Assembly (NCBI GenBank): GCA_034008185.1
Contig: CM067086.1
Location: 29,657,007 to 29,721,006, forward strand
DNA: 64,000 nucleotides
Direction of reading: 5' to 3'
From: Gorsachius magnificus
Lineage: Eukaryota > Chordata > Aves > Pelecaniformes > Ardeidae
Positions within the stretch are counted from its first letter, which is position 1. Each line of letters opens with the position of its first letter. The notes beneath the pieces were generated by a model. The model was not told where the DNA came from and made no database searches. It saw nothing but the letters and a program-made list of their open reading frames with translations. The translations under genes and the position numbers were made by a program. This document shows, piece after piece, positions 11,795 to 22,794 of this stretch.

Positions 11795-14700
11795 GCCATG
11801 TTGGGAGTGGCGCGCGGCACCGCCTCCGACGGGCGGTGCTGGTTCCCGCTTCCGGGGGGCGGGCAGTGACGCGCTCGCGGGCGGCGCTCGGCACGGGGGA
11901 CGGGCGGGACATGGGCTCTTAAAGGGGGGGGCTCGGCTCGGTTCGGCTTCAGGACGGCGGCGGCGGTGGTTGTGGGGTCTGAGGGAGCAGCAGCGGCGGC
12001 GGTGGTGCCGGTGCCGGAGGTGTACGGCGGTCTGGGTTTGCCGGCTCTCCGCGCCCCGGGCGGGGCAGCTGACTGGGGGATCCGGTCTGTGGCCGCCACC
12101 CTGCCGCGTAGCGCCCCGTGCGGGGCGGCGGGGGCCTCTGAGGGACGGGGCGATCTCGGCCGCGCTGGCCTAGCGGGTGCTGCCTTGCCTGGGCTGCCGG
12201 GCCCGCCAGTCGGCGCGGGGTAACGGGGCGGCCGGGATGCGGCCTGGTGCGGGGTCGGCAGGGCCCTCCGAGCCCCCGCCTCGGCCGCGGGCTGCTCCTG
12301 TCCCCTCGGGTGCTGGGGCCCTCGCCTGGCCCTCTCCTGCGAGGGGCGTCGGTGCCCTTTCCAGGTATTTTTTACTTCCTTGGTGAGAGCTCTTGAATTG
12401 AGCTGTTAGCAGGATACAGGAGAAAACCCCTCCTCTCGCTACGCTTTCCGAAGTTCTCATTATGTTCTCCTGCCTTTAGAGTAGTCGGTAAGATGCTGTT
12501 GTGTGTAGTTATCAATAAGCATCAAATGTAACCTGTGCTTTTGTGCTTCTCTTAATTGTATATCTTGATGTCCTTGGCACTTCTGGGAAGCTAGTGGTAG
12601 AGTCAGCTTTATTTTTCACTTTTTTTTTCCTTTTTCACTTTCTGTTTCATGCGGTGAAGGTTATCAAATCAACACATGATGTGACAGCCTAAGCAAATGA
12701 GAGAAACTTTGGGAATTTCTTTATGCAACCTCTTTAGCTATTTACCTTCCTCTTTTTCATGCCCTTAAAAAGGGCAATAGATGCTCAGTGTTCAGAACTA
12801 AGCAGCCTGGTGTTGCTTTACTTCTGCTTCCTAAGCAAACCTGCTCCTGTGCTGCAGAGAGAACAGCTGTGTAGGAACATGTTCAGGGGCAAAGGAGGAG
12901 CCTCACAAGATGTCAATTACTTGATTCATTGACTTGAGCAGTTAATTGTTTATGGATAGTGTAGTAACCAATCTATATGCCTGCTTTGCAGTTTTTGAAG
13001 TAGCTTATTATATAGCATAGTTTGAGTCCTTAGAAGAAATGGAATCTCTTATTGTCTGTCTGTATGTGGATCTAGGGTTGATCATTAATTTGTGTTGGCC
13101 GGTAACTAATTTAGAGGCGGTATAACAAGGCTTTTGCAGGGACAAAAATGAATTGTTGAGATGAGTATAGACGCACTGCACAGAGGAGGTGGCATTACTA
13201 GCGCCTATTCTTTGTGCTATCGCCTCTGCAGTGTGTTCAGGAAGCTGATAAGAGAAAACAGGAAGCATGCAGAGTAGTGTCTTGTTCTTGGGTCCTGGCC
13301 TCTTCTCCCAGGGTCACAGATGCTTTACTCATTTCTCTTGTAGGCATAATCACATGGAAGAGCACATTGTGGTGCTGATACCTTGTACCACTCTGTGTTA
13401 GCTGGGCTGAATTTCAGCTGACTGACAAATAGGATAACTGTTTGTGTTAAGAAAGGGTTTAAGGAAAAAAAACACCCTACTCCTTCTACATTAGTGATAT
13501 GAATCAATAGCCTCAATACAAAGCTGTCTGACTTATAAACTGTCTAATTTTTGATCTTTGTGAGAATGCACAGAACTGTCACAATTAATGTTCACATTTT
13601 TCTAAGAATACTGTTTCATGATTACTTTTTTTAATCTTTTGGGGGAGGCAACGGCTCATTTTACAAGAGAAGGAACTGAGAGAGCATCCATGATCACCTG
13701 AGGCTGTAATAATTTGCTGATGGCCAAAAGTATAGCTCGTGAGATACTGGCTTTCAGTCAGTTGCTGCAATAGCAGGGTTGTGTCATCTCCTAGTTCCTA
13801 CCTTTGTGGTAAGATTGCACAAAAGGAGGTGCAGACTGCATTTCTCAAGTAGATATTAGTGTTTATTATATATACAGACATACATATGTAGATACTGATA
13901 GTTATTTAAAATTTCTTACCTGGTATGTATATGAAACACCCAAGGAAAGAACTAGTGAGCTGGGAATTGTAGGATTTTAAGGTTTAATACTTTGGTGTTC
14001 TTACTAGTGGATTATGTTAAAAGGATAAAGTACAAGGATTACTTTCTGATTTATCTGAAATGAAGAGGCAGTCAAATATGGATATCTGGAAATAAAGGGT
14101 AGGATTCTTTCATACCATGACCTCATAAAAATGAGTAACTTGGACATACACGTATGAAAGTTTTCCACTCGAGTCTGCTACTTTTAGTTTCTGATTGCCC
14201 AAAACTTCCAGTAGATTTTGAGGAAGAAAACAACATGAGGACATGAGTGTGGAGTTTTCCTGGAACACTTTGTAGGAGTTATGGTTTTCATTCACAGCTT
14301 GGCAATAGCTCTTTTAAGAGAGAGAAAGGAATTATTATAGAAAGCAAACTTAACAAACCTTACAGTTTTGGCATTAAAGAGGTAAACTTACACCAGCTTT
14401 CAGTTCTCACAGCTATTGTCTTCCATGGCCACAAGTATTATGCTGGCTTCTTCTTATCTCACTTTACTTCCTACACACAAGAAAATTGGGGACCTCTTAT
14501 TCTCTATTTATGGAACCAGACAGCAAGGCACAGCCTGCTGTATGTTACTGATGTTATCAAAATATCTTTAACAGGACGAAAGGAAATGTTTGTGCTTAAT
14601 TTCTAGTTTAGAGTTATCAGTGAAGGAGGATGAAAAGTTTGTGATACTAATTAGAAGCATAACTTGATAGAGAAGGGGCTAGGTCCAAAGAGAAGACCCC

Positions 14701-16395
14701 CAGATGGTAAGGAATTAGTTTATGCTATTTAGCAAATGTGATGGATGTATGACAGCCTTCTGAAAGCATTTGGTCTGTTAGAGGCACAAAACTGGTGCAT
14801 GTAAGCCAGAGATGCAAGACAAAAATCTTATGGTCGCTCAAGGTGGGTTTGTGAGAGTACAATCAATCAGAACAATTATAGATCTGGTGCAAGTAGACCT
14901 TTCTGGTTTAAGAAAACTTGTCACTCCTGATAGCCTCTCCCTGCCTGCAGTCCTTTCCAGATGTGGACTGTGCAATTGCAGTTGAGCAGGCACTTTATTA
15001 GGCCTTGTGGTGCCCTGCAGTTGGTTTTAATCCACAAAGATCAGTAAAACAAGAAATTCTTAGGGGTTTTGAGTGCTTTGGATAGCACAGCCTGAATATG
15101 CCATGGCTGTTGTAAAACAAGGAGGTAAATTATCTTTTTTTTTTTTCTAGAGCTAATAAGCCTTAGAATTGCTTTTTGGCTAGTGCTGAAGAAAAGCATA
15201 TTCAAACAGCATGTAAATTGCCTGCTATAGCTTTCATTACCTTGGAAGTGTCCTATAAGCCTCAGAAGATTATTGGGATTGAAAAAGCTTGTCTTAAAAA
15301 GACTATGCAACCCTGCTGTTGTAATGGCTTTTGAAACTTGTTTACATTGGAAACTGAGTGTTGGCATAAATAGCCAGCATCCAGTTTACAAGTAGTTCTG
15401 AATGAAAAAAAAAAACCACTTGTAAGAAAAACCCATAGTGGTGCAGAGGTGTATCTTAGACCAATGACAGAGACAACAAGATTTTGTGTGAATTTTTTAT
15501 TGTGTACTCTGGGAAGACACTGGCAAAGATGACTGTGTTGTTGCTGGCTGCATAAAATGGTACTTTGATCTTGAGTATCTGTCAACTCAAATGCTTTCTT
15601 TTCCCCCCTAAGTTTTTAATGTGCCTGTTGCCAGGGAATCCTAGCCAGAGGGCTGCTGTTGGATAAAATGATGCTGTCTTAGCTTTCTGGTCGCAAGCAG
15701 ATAATTTAAACTTGGGAGACTTATGCATCCAGACAGTAGGTCATGGTGGGTATTACTAACACTGAATTTGCTTCTATTGTGTTCAGTCTTATGGAAGTTA
15801 TGGCTTGGCATAGCTTGGTGCTAGCTCTCAATTCAGTAGTTGGGGTTGGGGCAGAACTCAGATTAAATACTTGTGACTGATCCACCTGAAATGCGGTAAT
15901 GTGAACAGCACTTCCCCAAACCAATACTTGCACTGTACTCTCACAGGATCACCCTACTGCTAATACAGACATAGCCACAGCTCCCATCAATCTGTGTTAC
16001 CTTCCAGTTTTTTCAAGTTGGACAAAGGAACTACTAAAATGCTTCAGCTGCTACATGGGTATGCTAATTAAACAAATAAAGATCTCTCAGCTAATGATGC
16101 TTTAAATGGATCAGGCACCATGCTAAAATCAACCCAAAAGTGCCTGTCGTGTCCCTTGTTATTTTGCAGGAAATAGCTTGAGGTGTTAAACAGTTCTGTA
16201 AAATCACCTTTGCTGTATCTTTTCCTCAGCCTTCTCCAACCTAATAACTTCATGTAGGAGAGTGAAATGAAGGTTTTCCAGGGCTTTTGGAGCCATGACT
16301 AAATGCATAGTAAGTGGAATAAAGTCTGGGTAGACATAAATTTGTTTCGCATACCTCATTGTCCCCCTTGTCCAAGGGATAGAAGTAACTTAAGT

Positions 16396-16425
16396 CTAAT
16401 CCATCCCGTAAACAGGATGGATTAG
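16396..16425. repeat. Perfect inverted repeat, 11-bp arms
   Basis: CTAATCCATCC (16396-16406) pairs perfectly with GGATGGATTAG (16415-16425) around an 8-nt loop. Each arm contains TAATCC, the core site of K50 homeodomain factors such as OTX, CRX and PITX. It could be an RNA hairpin, a paired binding site or chance. Confidence 0.7.
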
Positions 16426-18493
16426 CACAACATCAGTAGTCTTGTGAAGAGATAACATCTTACCTACCTAAACCTTGTGGTCAGAATTGGAATTTCAAAG
16501 AACTCTTTCTGCCCCCACAATCTCCAGTATAAAACATGGCAGAAAAGACAGATTCTTATGGTTTGCAGGTCCTGCATTTGTTTATTTGTGCTCTTGTTTC
16601 TCAGTGAATCTTCCTTTTTATAAGGCAATGATAGTTAAGATGATGAATGTGTTGTAGTCTTCAAGTTGCTTGGTAGAAATGTTTCATGAGGCCCATTACT
16701 TCAAGAAAATGTTTTTGTGTCAAACTTAGTTCTACATAGTCTGTAGGTACCAGGTTTTCCTATGCAAGGGATAGCAGGGGAGTTGCACTGAAATGTGTAA
16801 CTTTATCCTTGCAGACTGGTAACTGAGTAAATACTGTAAAGTATTGCTGATAACAAAGTAAATACAGCTGACACTACATCCTTCTTTAAAGGAGTTCTAC
16901 TTTGTATTTAGGCACATTAGTTTCTTGTTTAAAACTTACTATTCTAGAAAGAAAATAAACTAAAACAGCAGAATGTTGTTGTAATATAATGATGAAGGTT
17001 CTTTGTAGGCTGTCTTACTTTATTCTTTGGTTACTTTGTGGCTAGGATTTTAAAAATGGTAGGAGAGGGAAAGCAAAGAAAATAGGCATTGAGCATTGAT
17101 ATTAAAATAAATTCTTACCTTAGCAAATAATACATTAAAATAAAAATACATGTCAGGAATACTTTAGCCATATCGAGTATTTTGTCCCTGAAGATTTTGT
17201 CTTTATTGAGGAATCTTAATGTCTGGGATATAAAATCCATTAACTTAAAGATGGATACCTCAATGGGTGCTTTATGATTCCTAGGCAGAAAGATGAGAGA
17301 ACAATTATCCTTTCTTTATGTATGTATACTGTGTTCTGTTGGAATAGCTGAGCTATTATTTCAATACAAATGGCCTAATCTTGAGTGTTCTAACTTCTTC
17401 AGAGAGATCTTGCAGTAAAGGCACTTGCTATGTTCCAGCTATTCCAATTAGACATACAGCTATCAAGTGTCCATCTTGGGAAACAGGCTTTTTTGGAAGT
17501 GCTTGGTTTCTTCTCAATTACTCCTGTGTACTTTTTTGGATGTTATAAACTGCTATGTGGTGAGAAGTCTTTTTGTTACTGCCTATGGAATTTCTCTTTC
17601 TATTCTGCCTCATGGCTCTGACTTCCTCTGCAGAATTACTGTGCAGGTTGTGTGTGTGATTATGAAAGCAATGCTGGCCAACTCAATTGTACAAACAAAT
17701 GGGAAAAAAATGTCTTTTGGAGTCTAATACACCAGTTTTGGATATCCAGCTTTAAACAGACATTATCAAACCAATTCAAAAAGCATGCTTTCTTAAGCCT
17801 GTCCTAACAAGGAAATGCTACCTTGTTTTACATAATTCTAATGGCAAGAGCTGAAAAGTGAAGGTGGGTAAGCTTGCTGGGAAGTCTAGAGAAAGAAAGG
17901 TTCTGTTGCCTGTTTTCAATTACAAAAGAGCATATGAACTATCACTTTAGAGTATGTTTTCAGCTCACCAGAGGCAAAACACTACAGGTATCCAAATATG
18001 AGCATCAGAGGATAAGCATATGCATACCTCAGATTTGAGGAATCCCAGAAGTAACTATTTTGGTCTGTATTATGTGTGTCTGCTATATAGAAGGGTTTTT
18101 TCCTTCATATCTTGCAGCTGGATTTCTTCAGTGTTAGGTCAATTCATAAACAGTTTCAAGACCAAATACCATCAATATAGGGGGAAAGCGGAAGGGATGC
18201 TGTGGGTTTCCGTAGAACTTCTTGCTGTCTGGCAGTGGAGTTGTTCAAGAAGCTGTGAGCAAGCTAGGGGAACGCAAAGCTTGTCTGTCAGCTGATGGAA
18301 CTGGCAGATTCGATGGCAAGTGCTTGTCTTTTCAAGCCATTGGTTGGTGTCAGATACAACTTCAGACAGTTTTGGTTTAGTGTGTTACTACTAACTTACT
18401 TGTGTCAAATAATGGGTTGCTAGTTCCTTAGTGAGCTAACATAAATAGGACAAATGGGGGGGAATAGTTTGACAGTTAATAATACATAAAGTA

Positions 18494-18535
18494 GCTCTTC
18501 ACGTAATTACTACGGCTCTTCATATAATTACTATC
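18494..18535. repeat. 21-bp tandem duplication
   Basis: Two adjacent 21-nt units (18494-18514 and 18515-18535) sharing GCTCTTCA and TAATTACTA match at 17 of 21 positions. Two of the four differences lie where one copy has CG and the other TA. Confidence 0.7.
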
Positions 18536-19316
18536 AGATTTCAACATGGCATTATCTTTCATAAGACTTCATTAATATCGCAGTTGTCAAGCCCAGGGTG
18601 AATTTAGTATAGTGTACATAAGCTTCAGTCCTGGAGTTAATTCATGACACTCAACTTGAGTAATATGTTGCCTTCTAAACTGTACCACCAAGAATTATGA
18701 GCTTGGGAGTTGGAAGTGCTGAGTATTGGCTCCTTCCTTCTTTTTCAGTCTCACTGCTGGTTTGTTTTTTCAACACCTTCTCCATAAACTTGTGGTTCTA
18801 GTAGCAGAGGAACAACATTTCAGCAGTATTGAATAAAACACAAAACTTGGTGTCTTGGCCTGATAAAGTATACACTTTTTCTTCAGATTGTGAGTGCTTT
18901 CTTGACATGAAGATAGTATAATGTATTTGTAAACATGTGTTCTAAGATAAGAGTTTTATTACACATTAAAGAATTATTTTATAAACAAATCCTTATGCAT
19001 ATTTGAGAACATTATTGTCATGCCGTTGCCTCAAAAGTGAAGAAACTATTTTTGTGTTGTGTACTGTTGACTGCAATATGGCTCTTGAGTAACTCATACG
19101 GCTTGTGAGCTAGGGTTACATCATATGGCCAGCAGTTGTGCTTATGCTGGAATGTGAACCCTGGGTAGCATGAGCCTACAGCTGTGGAGGGAAGCAGGAC
19201 ACCAGTGCTGCTGAAAAAGAAAGCTTCAGGTCTCTCTGGGAATACAGCTGCATTTCCGGCCTTGTTCTGCAGTTACAATGGGATTCTTGGGAAGCTGTTG
19301 TATTCACAGGGCGGGG

Positions 19317-19321
19317 ATATG
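19317..19321. repeat. Target-site duplication ATATG, left copy
   Basis: Identical to 19859-19863 on the other side of the first LTR; the pair defines that LTR's ends. Confidence 0.8.
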
Positions 19322-19858
19322 TGGTGTGGTTTAACCTTGGCCAGCAACTAAGCCCCACACAGCCACTCGCTCATTCTCTCTCCCCACAATGGGATGGGGG
19401 AGAGAATCAGAAGAGTAAAAGTGAGAATACTCATGGGTTGAGATCAAGACAGGTTAATAGGGAAAGCAAAAGCTGCGCAAGCAAAGCAAAATGAGGAATT
19501 CATTCATGGCTTCCCATGGGCAGGCAGGTGTTCAGCCATCCGCAGGAAAGCAGGGCTCTATCATGTGTAATGGTTACTTAGGAAGACAAATGCCACTGCT
19601 CCGAATGTCCCTCCCTTCTTCCCCCAGCTTATATACTGAGCATGACATCATATGGTCTGGAATACCCCTTTGGCCAGTTGGGGTCAGCTGTCCTGGCTGT
19701 ACCCCCTCCCAGCTTCTTGTGCACCTGGCACATGGGAAGCTGAAAAGTCCTTGACCAGTCTAAGCACTACTTAGCAACAACCAAAACATCAGTGTGTTAT
19801 CAACATTCTTCTCATCCTAAATCCAAAACACAGCACTATGCCAGCTGAAACCAGGACA
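19322..19858 (-). mobile_element. Solo LTR of an endogenous retrovirus (ERVL-like), minus orientation
   Basis: A 537-bp element with terminal TG...CA. Read on the minus strand it opens TGTCCTGGTTTCAGC, a familiar start among avian ERV LTRs, and ends in AAACCACACCA. It is flanked by a perfect 5-bp target-site duplication, ATATG, at 19317-19321 and 19859-19863. A 5-bp duplication is typical of ERVL-type (class III) elements. No gag, pol or env coding sequence adjoins it, so it is a recombined solo LTR. Orientation follows similarity to known avian LTRs. Confidence 0.85.
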
Positions 19859-19863
19859 ATATG
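19859..19863. repeat. Target-site duplication ATATG, right copy
   Basis: Right-hand partner of 19317-19321, immediately after the terminal CA of the LTR. Confidence 0.8.
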
Positions 19864-19875
19864 ATATCCCTTTCA

Positions 19876-19880
19876 CTATC
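19876..19880. repeat. Target-site duplication CTATC, left copy
   Basis: Matches 20882-20886 across the second LTR. Confidence 0.8.
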
Positions 19881-20620
19881 TGTATTGGGTTTGTGTAGCA
19901 AGGTCTTGGTAGTGGGGGGGCTACAGGGGTGGCTTCTGTGAGAAGCTGCTAGAAGCTTTCCCTGTGTCCTCTGCTGGCCAAGGCCCAGCCAACCAGCAAT
20001 GGTGGAAGTGCCTCTGTGATAACATATTTAAGAAGAGAAAAAACACCTGCTGCAACACAGTAGCTGGAGAGAGAAGATAAGTGAGAGGATGTGAGAGAAA
20101 ACAGCCATGCAGACACCAAGGTCAATGAAGGAGGGGGAGGAGGTGCTCCAGGTGCTGGAGCTGAGATTCCCCTGCAGCCTGTGGTGAAGACCATGGTGAG
20201 GCAGGCTGTCCCCCTGCAGCCCATGGAGGCCGATGGTGGAGCAGATATCCACCTGTAGCCCATGGAGGACCCCATGCCAGAGTGGGTGGATGCCCAAAGG
20301 AAGGAGGCTGTGACCCTATGGGAAGCCTGTGCAAGATCAGGTTCCTGGCAAGACTTTGTGGACCTGTGGGGGAGGAGCCCATGCCAAGGCAAGTTTGCTG
20401 GCAGGATTTGTGACCCTGCAGGGGACCCGGGCCCTGGGGGGATGGACCCACACTGGAGTCCCAGAGGGCCCACTGGAGGAGGGAACCGGCCTCTCCCGAG
20501 GAGGAAGAAGCAGTAGAGACAAGGTGTGATGAACTGACCCCAACCCCCATTCCTGTCCCCCTGCACTGCTGAGGGGGAGTAAGTAGAGAAAATTGGGAGT
20601 GAAGTTGAGCCCGGGAAGAA

Positions 20621-20634
20621 GGGGGGGGGGGGGG
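20621..20634. repeat. G14 homopolymer inside LTR
   Basis: Fourteen guanines in the plus-oriented LTR, a place where read length errors are likely. Confidence 0.9.
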
Positions 20635-20688
20635 AGGTGTTTTAAGATTCAGCAGTTTTTATCCTCTCCTTCTCTTATTTTGATTGGT

Positions 20689-20694
20689 AATAAA
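20689..20694 (+). terminator. LTR polyadenylation signal AATAAA
   Basis: Canonical AATAAA inside the plus-oriented LTR, in the sense direction of SNAP23. It could cause premature polyadenylation of the SNAP23 pre-mRNA in intron 1, but use is unknown. Confidence 0.5.
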
Positions 20695-20881
20695 TTAAAT
20701 TAATTTCATCAAGTTGAGTCTGTTTTGCCTGTGATGGTAACTGGCAAATGATCTCTCCCTGTCTTTATCTTGACCCATAAGCCTTTTGATCTACTTTTTC
20801 TCTCCCCTGTCCAGTTAAAGAGGAGGGTGATAGAGCAGCTTTGGTGGGCCCCTGGCGTCCAGCCAGGGTCAAACCACCACA

Positions 20882-20886
20882 CTATC
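20882..20886. repeat. Target-site duplication CTATC, right copy
   Basis: Right-hand partner of 19876-19880, directly after the terminal CA. Confidence 0.8.
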
Positions 20887-22488
20887 CAAGATGAGACGTG
20901 GTTTATGGCTGCAAGCTGCGGAATTACCTGACTGACTGTGTGGCACCCAAAGTAGAGAAAGGCTGGCCAAGCCTGCAGCAATTACAGTAATCCACATGTT
21001 ACTTATTCAGTGCAACTATGTAATTGAAATTTCATCATGTTTCTGAATATTAAGTAAATGTGAGATCTTCATCCAGAGAACCAGCTTGATGTCATTTTCC
21101 TGTGCTTAAGGTAATTCAGTGAAAATAGGTTGTTCTTCCCTGTCCCAGCTTTACTGGTCCTTATCTGTGCAAACCAGCTTGAAGGGCATTCCCAAATTCA
21201 AAGTTGGGATTGAGCTGCCCTAAATAAACCTCATGAAAGGAGCTTAAGCCTGTGAATGAAAAGATAAGTCACTGATTGTATAGTCAAATTGGACTACTGT
21301 AAACTGAGCTGTTAGAGGCCTTGTGTGAGAATTTCTGATTTTTTTTTAAGGATGGCAAAAACTAAGTTGTGTTGACAGCTACTTAGAAAAACCTCCTAGA
21401 GCCATATTCTTGGGCTGAGTAGGTATGTTAGGTGCTAAAGACCAGACCTGTTGAAGTATTCTCTAAATCCTGAAGTACTTCACCTGTAAGGGATTAGGTG
21501 TCTTGGTTTCAATTCACCCTCAGAGATATGCACACTTACTGCAAAGAGCTGTAAACAGCATTCATTCACCCAGCTAGTAGCCCTTCTAGGAATAGTTACT
21601 AATGTTATGTTTTCTAAAGTATTGATCTTCTAGGGGAAAATGGAACATGCTTATGTTAGTCAAGCAGGAAGTGTGGAGTGATCTCGGTGGATAATGTGAA
21701 CTTAACTGGAAGCTACTTGTGAAAGAGCAAGAATTAATCTAAAGTTAAGGGGAAAATGCATTGGCAAAAAAACACCCTCTTACGTGCTATCTCATTAAAT
21801 TTTTGTGTAGCCTGGGGGCTGTTTCCCTATTGCTAGGAGTGCTGGCTTGATTACCATTCCTCTAGCAAAAATGCAGATTCTTAGCTCTGAAAAAAATGGC
21901 TCTGATAAGAATCGACATATTGATGGGCTTGCTTTTTCCTCATGTTTATAGCAAAGTTAAATCATGGTGTGTTGGGACTTAAGTTATAGAAATTTTGATC
22001 CTATCTTTATTATGAGAAAGGTGGATTTGAAAATCCTTGCCAGACTTACAGAGCTATCATTTAACTTTTGCAGATCCTTTTGCATTTGAGGGATTAACCA
22101 TAACATAAGAACAACTATTTCTAGAGTGTTACTGGAATAATTTTAGGTGGTGCTTGGTCTGTGAAAGTGTCTCCCCTTCTGTCTGAAGTCCCTCAAAGAG
22201 AAGGGGAAGAACATTTAAAGCTTATGCTAGCAACTTAAAGGCCTTAATGAATTCCTTTCTGCGTTACTGGGTAAACCAATGTGCTTTTCCAACATGGAGA
22301 AGCTTTTAATTTAAGACTTCTGTTTCCTGAATCTTACCTTAAACTAACAATAGATAGAGTTTTCAAACAATGTTTAGGAAGCCAAGTCTTGGAAAGGAAA
22401 CTATTTCACATAGTGATTGTTCCTGCATTTCTTTTAGCTTCTCTGTTGTGTCATATCAGCTGAAGAATTCTTTTAGTGCCTTCTAGAG

Positions 22489-22561
22489 ACATGGCTTAGT
22501 AGTGGACAGGTACAGTTGGACTTGATTTTAAAGCTCTTTTCCAACCAAATTATGATTCTAG
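22489..22561 (+). mobile_element. Eroded CR1 3' tail
   Basis: Degraded match to the CR1 3' end in plus orientation: ACATGGCTTAGTAGTGGACAG, then AGTTGGACTTGATTTTAAAG, then TTTTCCAACC and ATTATGATTCTA. It lies about 125 bp upstream of SNAP23 exon 2. Confidence 0.8.
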
Positions 22562-22687
22562 TCCTAACGAGGTATTGTACTAAGCAGAATTAAATGTGTA
22601 GGCTTTCATTCTTTGAACTGTCTTCTAGTTTCAGCTCAAAATACTGGTAAAAAGGGTAATTCTGATGCTTAATATCTCCTATTACAG

Positions 22688-22794
22688 GGGGAAGATTATA
22701 TTTTCAAGTGATTATTTGCAAGAAATAGTTCATCATCATGGCTGAACTATCGCCTGAAGAAATTCAGCTGAGAGCCAACCAGGTCACTGATGAG
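22688..22794 (+). CDS. SNAP23: SNAP23 exon 2 with start codon
   Basis: Acceptor TTACAG ends at 22687; the donor GTAAAT starts at 22795. The first 50 nt are 5' UTR and coding begins at 22738. It encodes the first 19 residues ([10 protein letters not shown]...VTDE) and ends in phase 0. Confidence 0.95.

Larger units (their letters stand above)
11640..12370 (+). promoter_or_regulatory. SNAP23: CpG island, SNAP23 promoter and noncoding first exon
   Basis: A very CpG-rich block leads into the SNAP23 first intron. An NRF1-like GCATGCGC (11666-11673), a BANP-type TCTCGCGAG (11680-11688) and two YY1-like GCCATGTTGG sites (11691-11700 and 11796-11805) cluster at its upstream edge. The first exon should be noncoding, because coding starts at 22738. 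Candidate donors are GTAACG near 12220, GTATTT at 12365 and GTAAGA near 12488; I cannot choose among them. Confidence 0.7.
19881..20881 (+). mobile_element. Solo LTR of an endogenous retrovirus (ERVL-like), plus orientation
   Basis: A 1,001-bp element beginning TGTATTGGGTTTG and ending ACCACCACA, flanked by a perfect 5-bp duplication CTATC (19876-19880 and 20882-20886). Inside are a TATA-like ATATTTAA (20024-20031), internal short repeats built on CTGCAGCCC(A/G)TGG-like units, a G14 run (20621-20634) and an AATAAA signal (20689-20694). It resembles a long LTR type widespread in birds. No internal retroviral genes remain. The long minus-strand frames inside it are not genes. Confidence 0.88.
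12371..22687 (+). other. SNAP23: SNAP23 first intron
   Basis: About 10 kb, with the exact 5' end unresolved. It contains a perfect 11-bp inverted repeat (16396-16425), a 21-bp tandem duplication (18494-18535), two solo LTRs (19322-19858 and 19881-20881) and an eroded CR1 tail (22489-22561). The remainder is AT-rich sequence in which I see no exon. Confidence 0.75.

Noticed and set aside
11172..11912. 246-codon minus-strand frame and 207-codon plus-strand frame
   Set aside because: Both run through the CR1 fragment and the SNAP23 CpG-island promoter. The only protein similarity in them is CR1 reverse-transcriptase debris.
19949..20566. 205-codon minus-strand frame
   Set aside because: It lies wholly within the plus-oriented solo LTR on its antisense strand. 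LTRs of this type carry no gene there.
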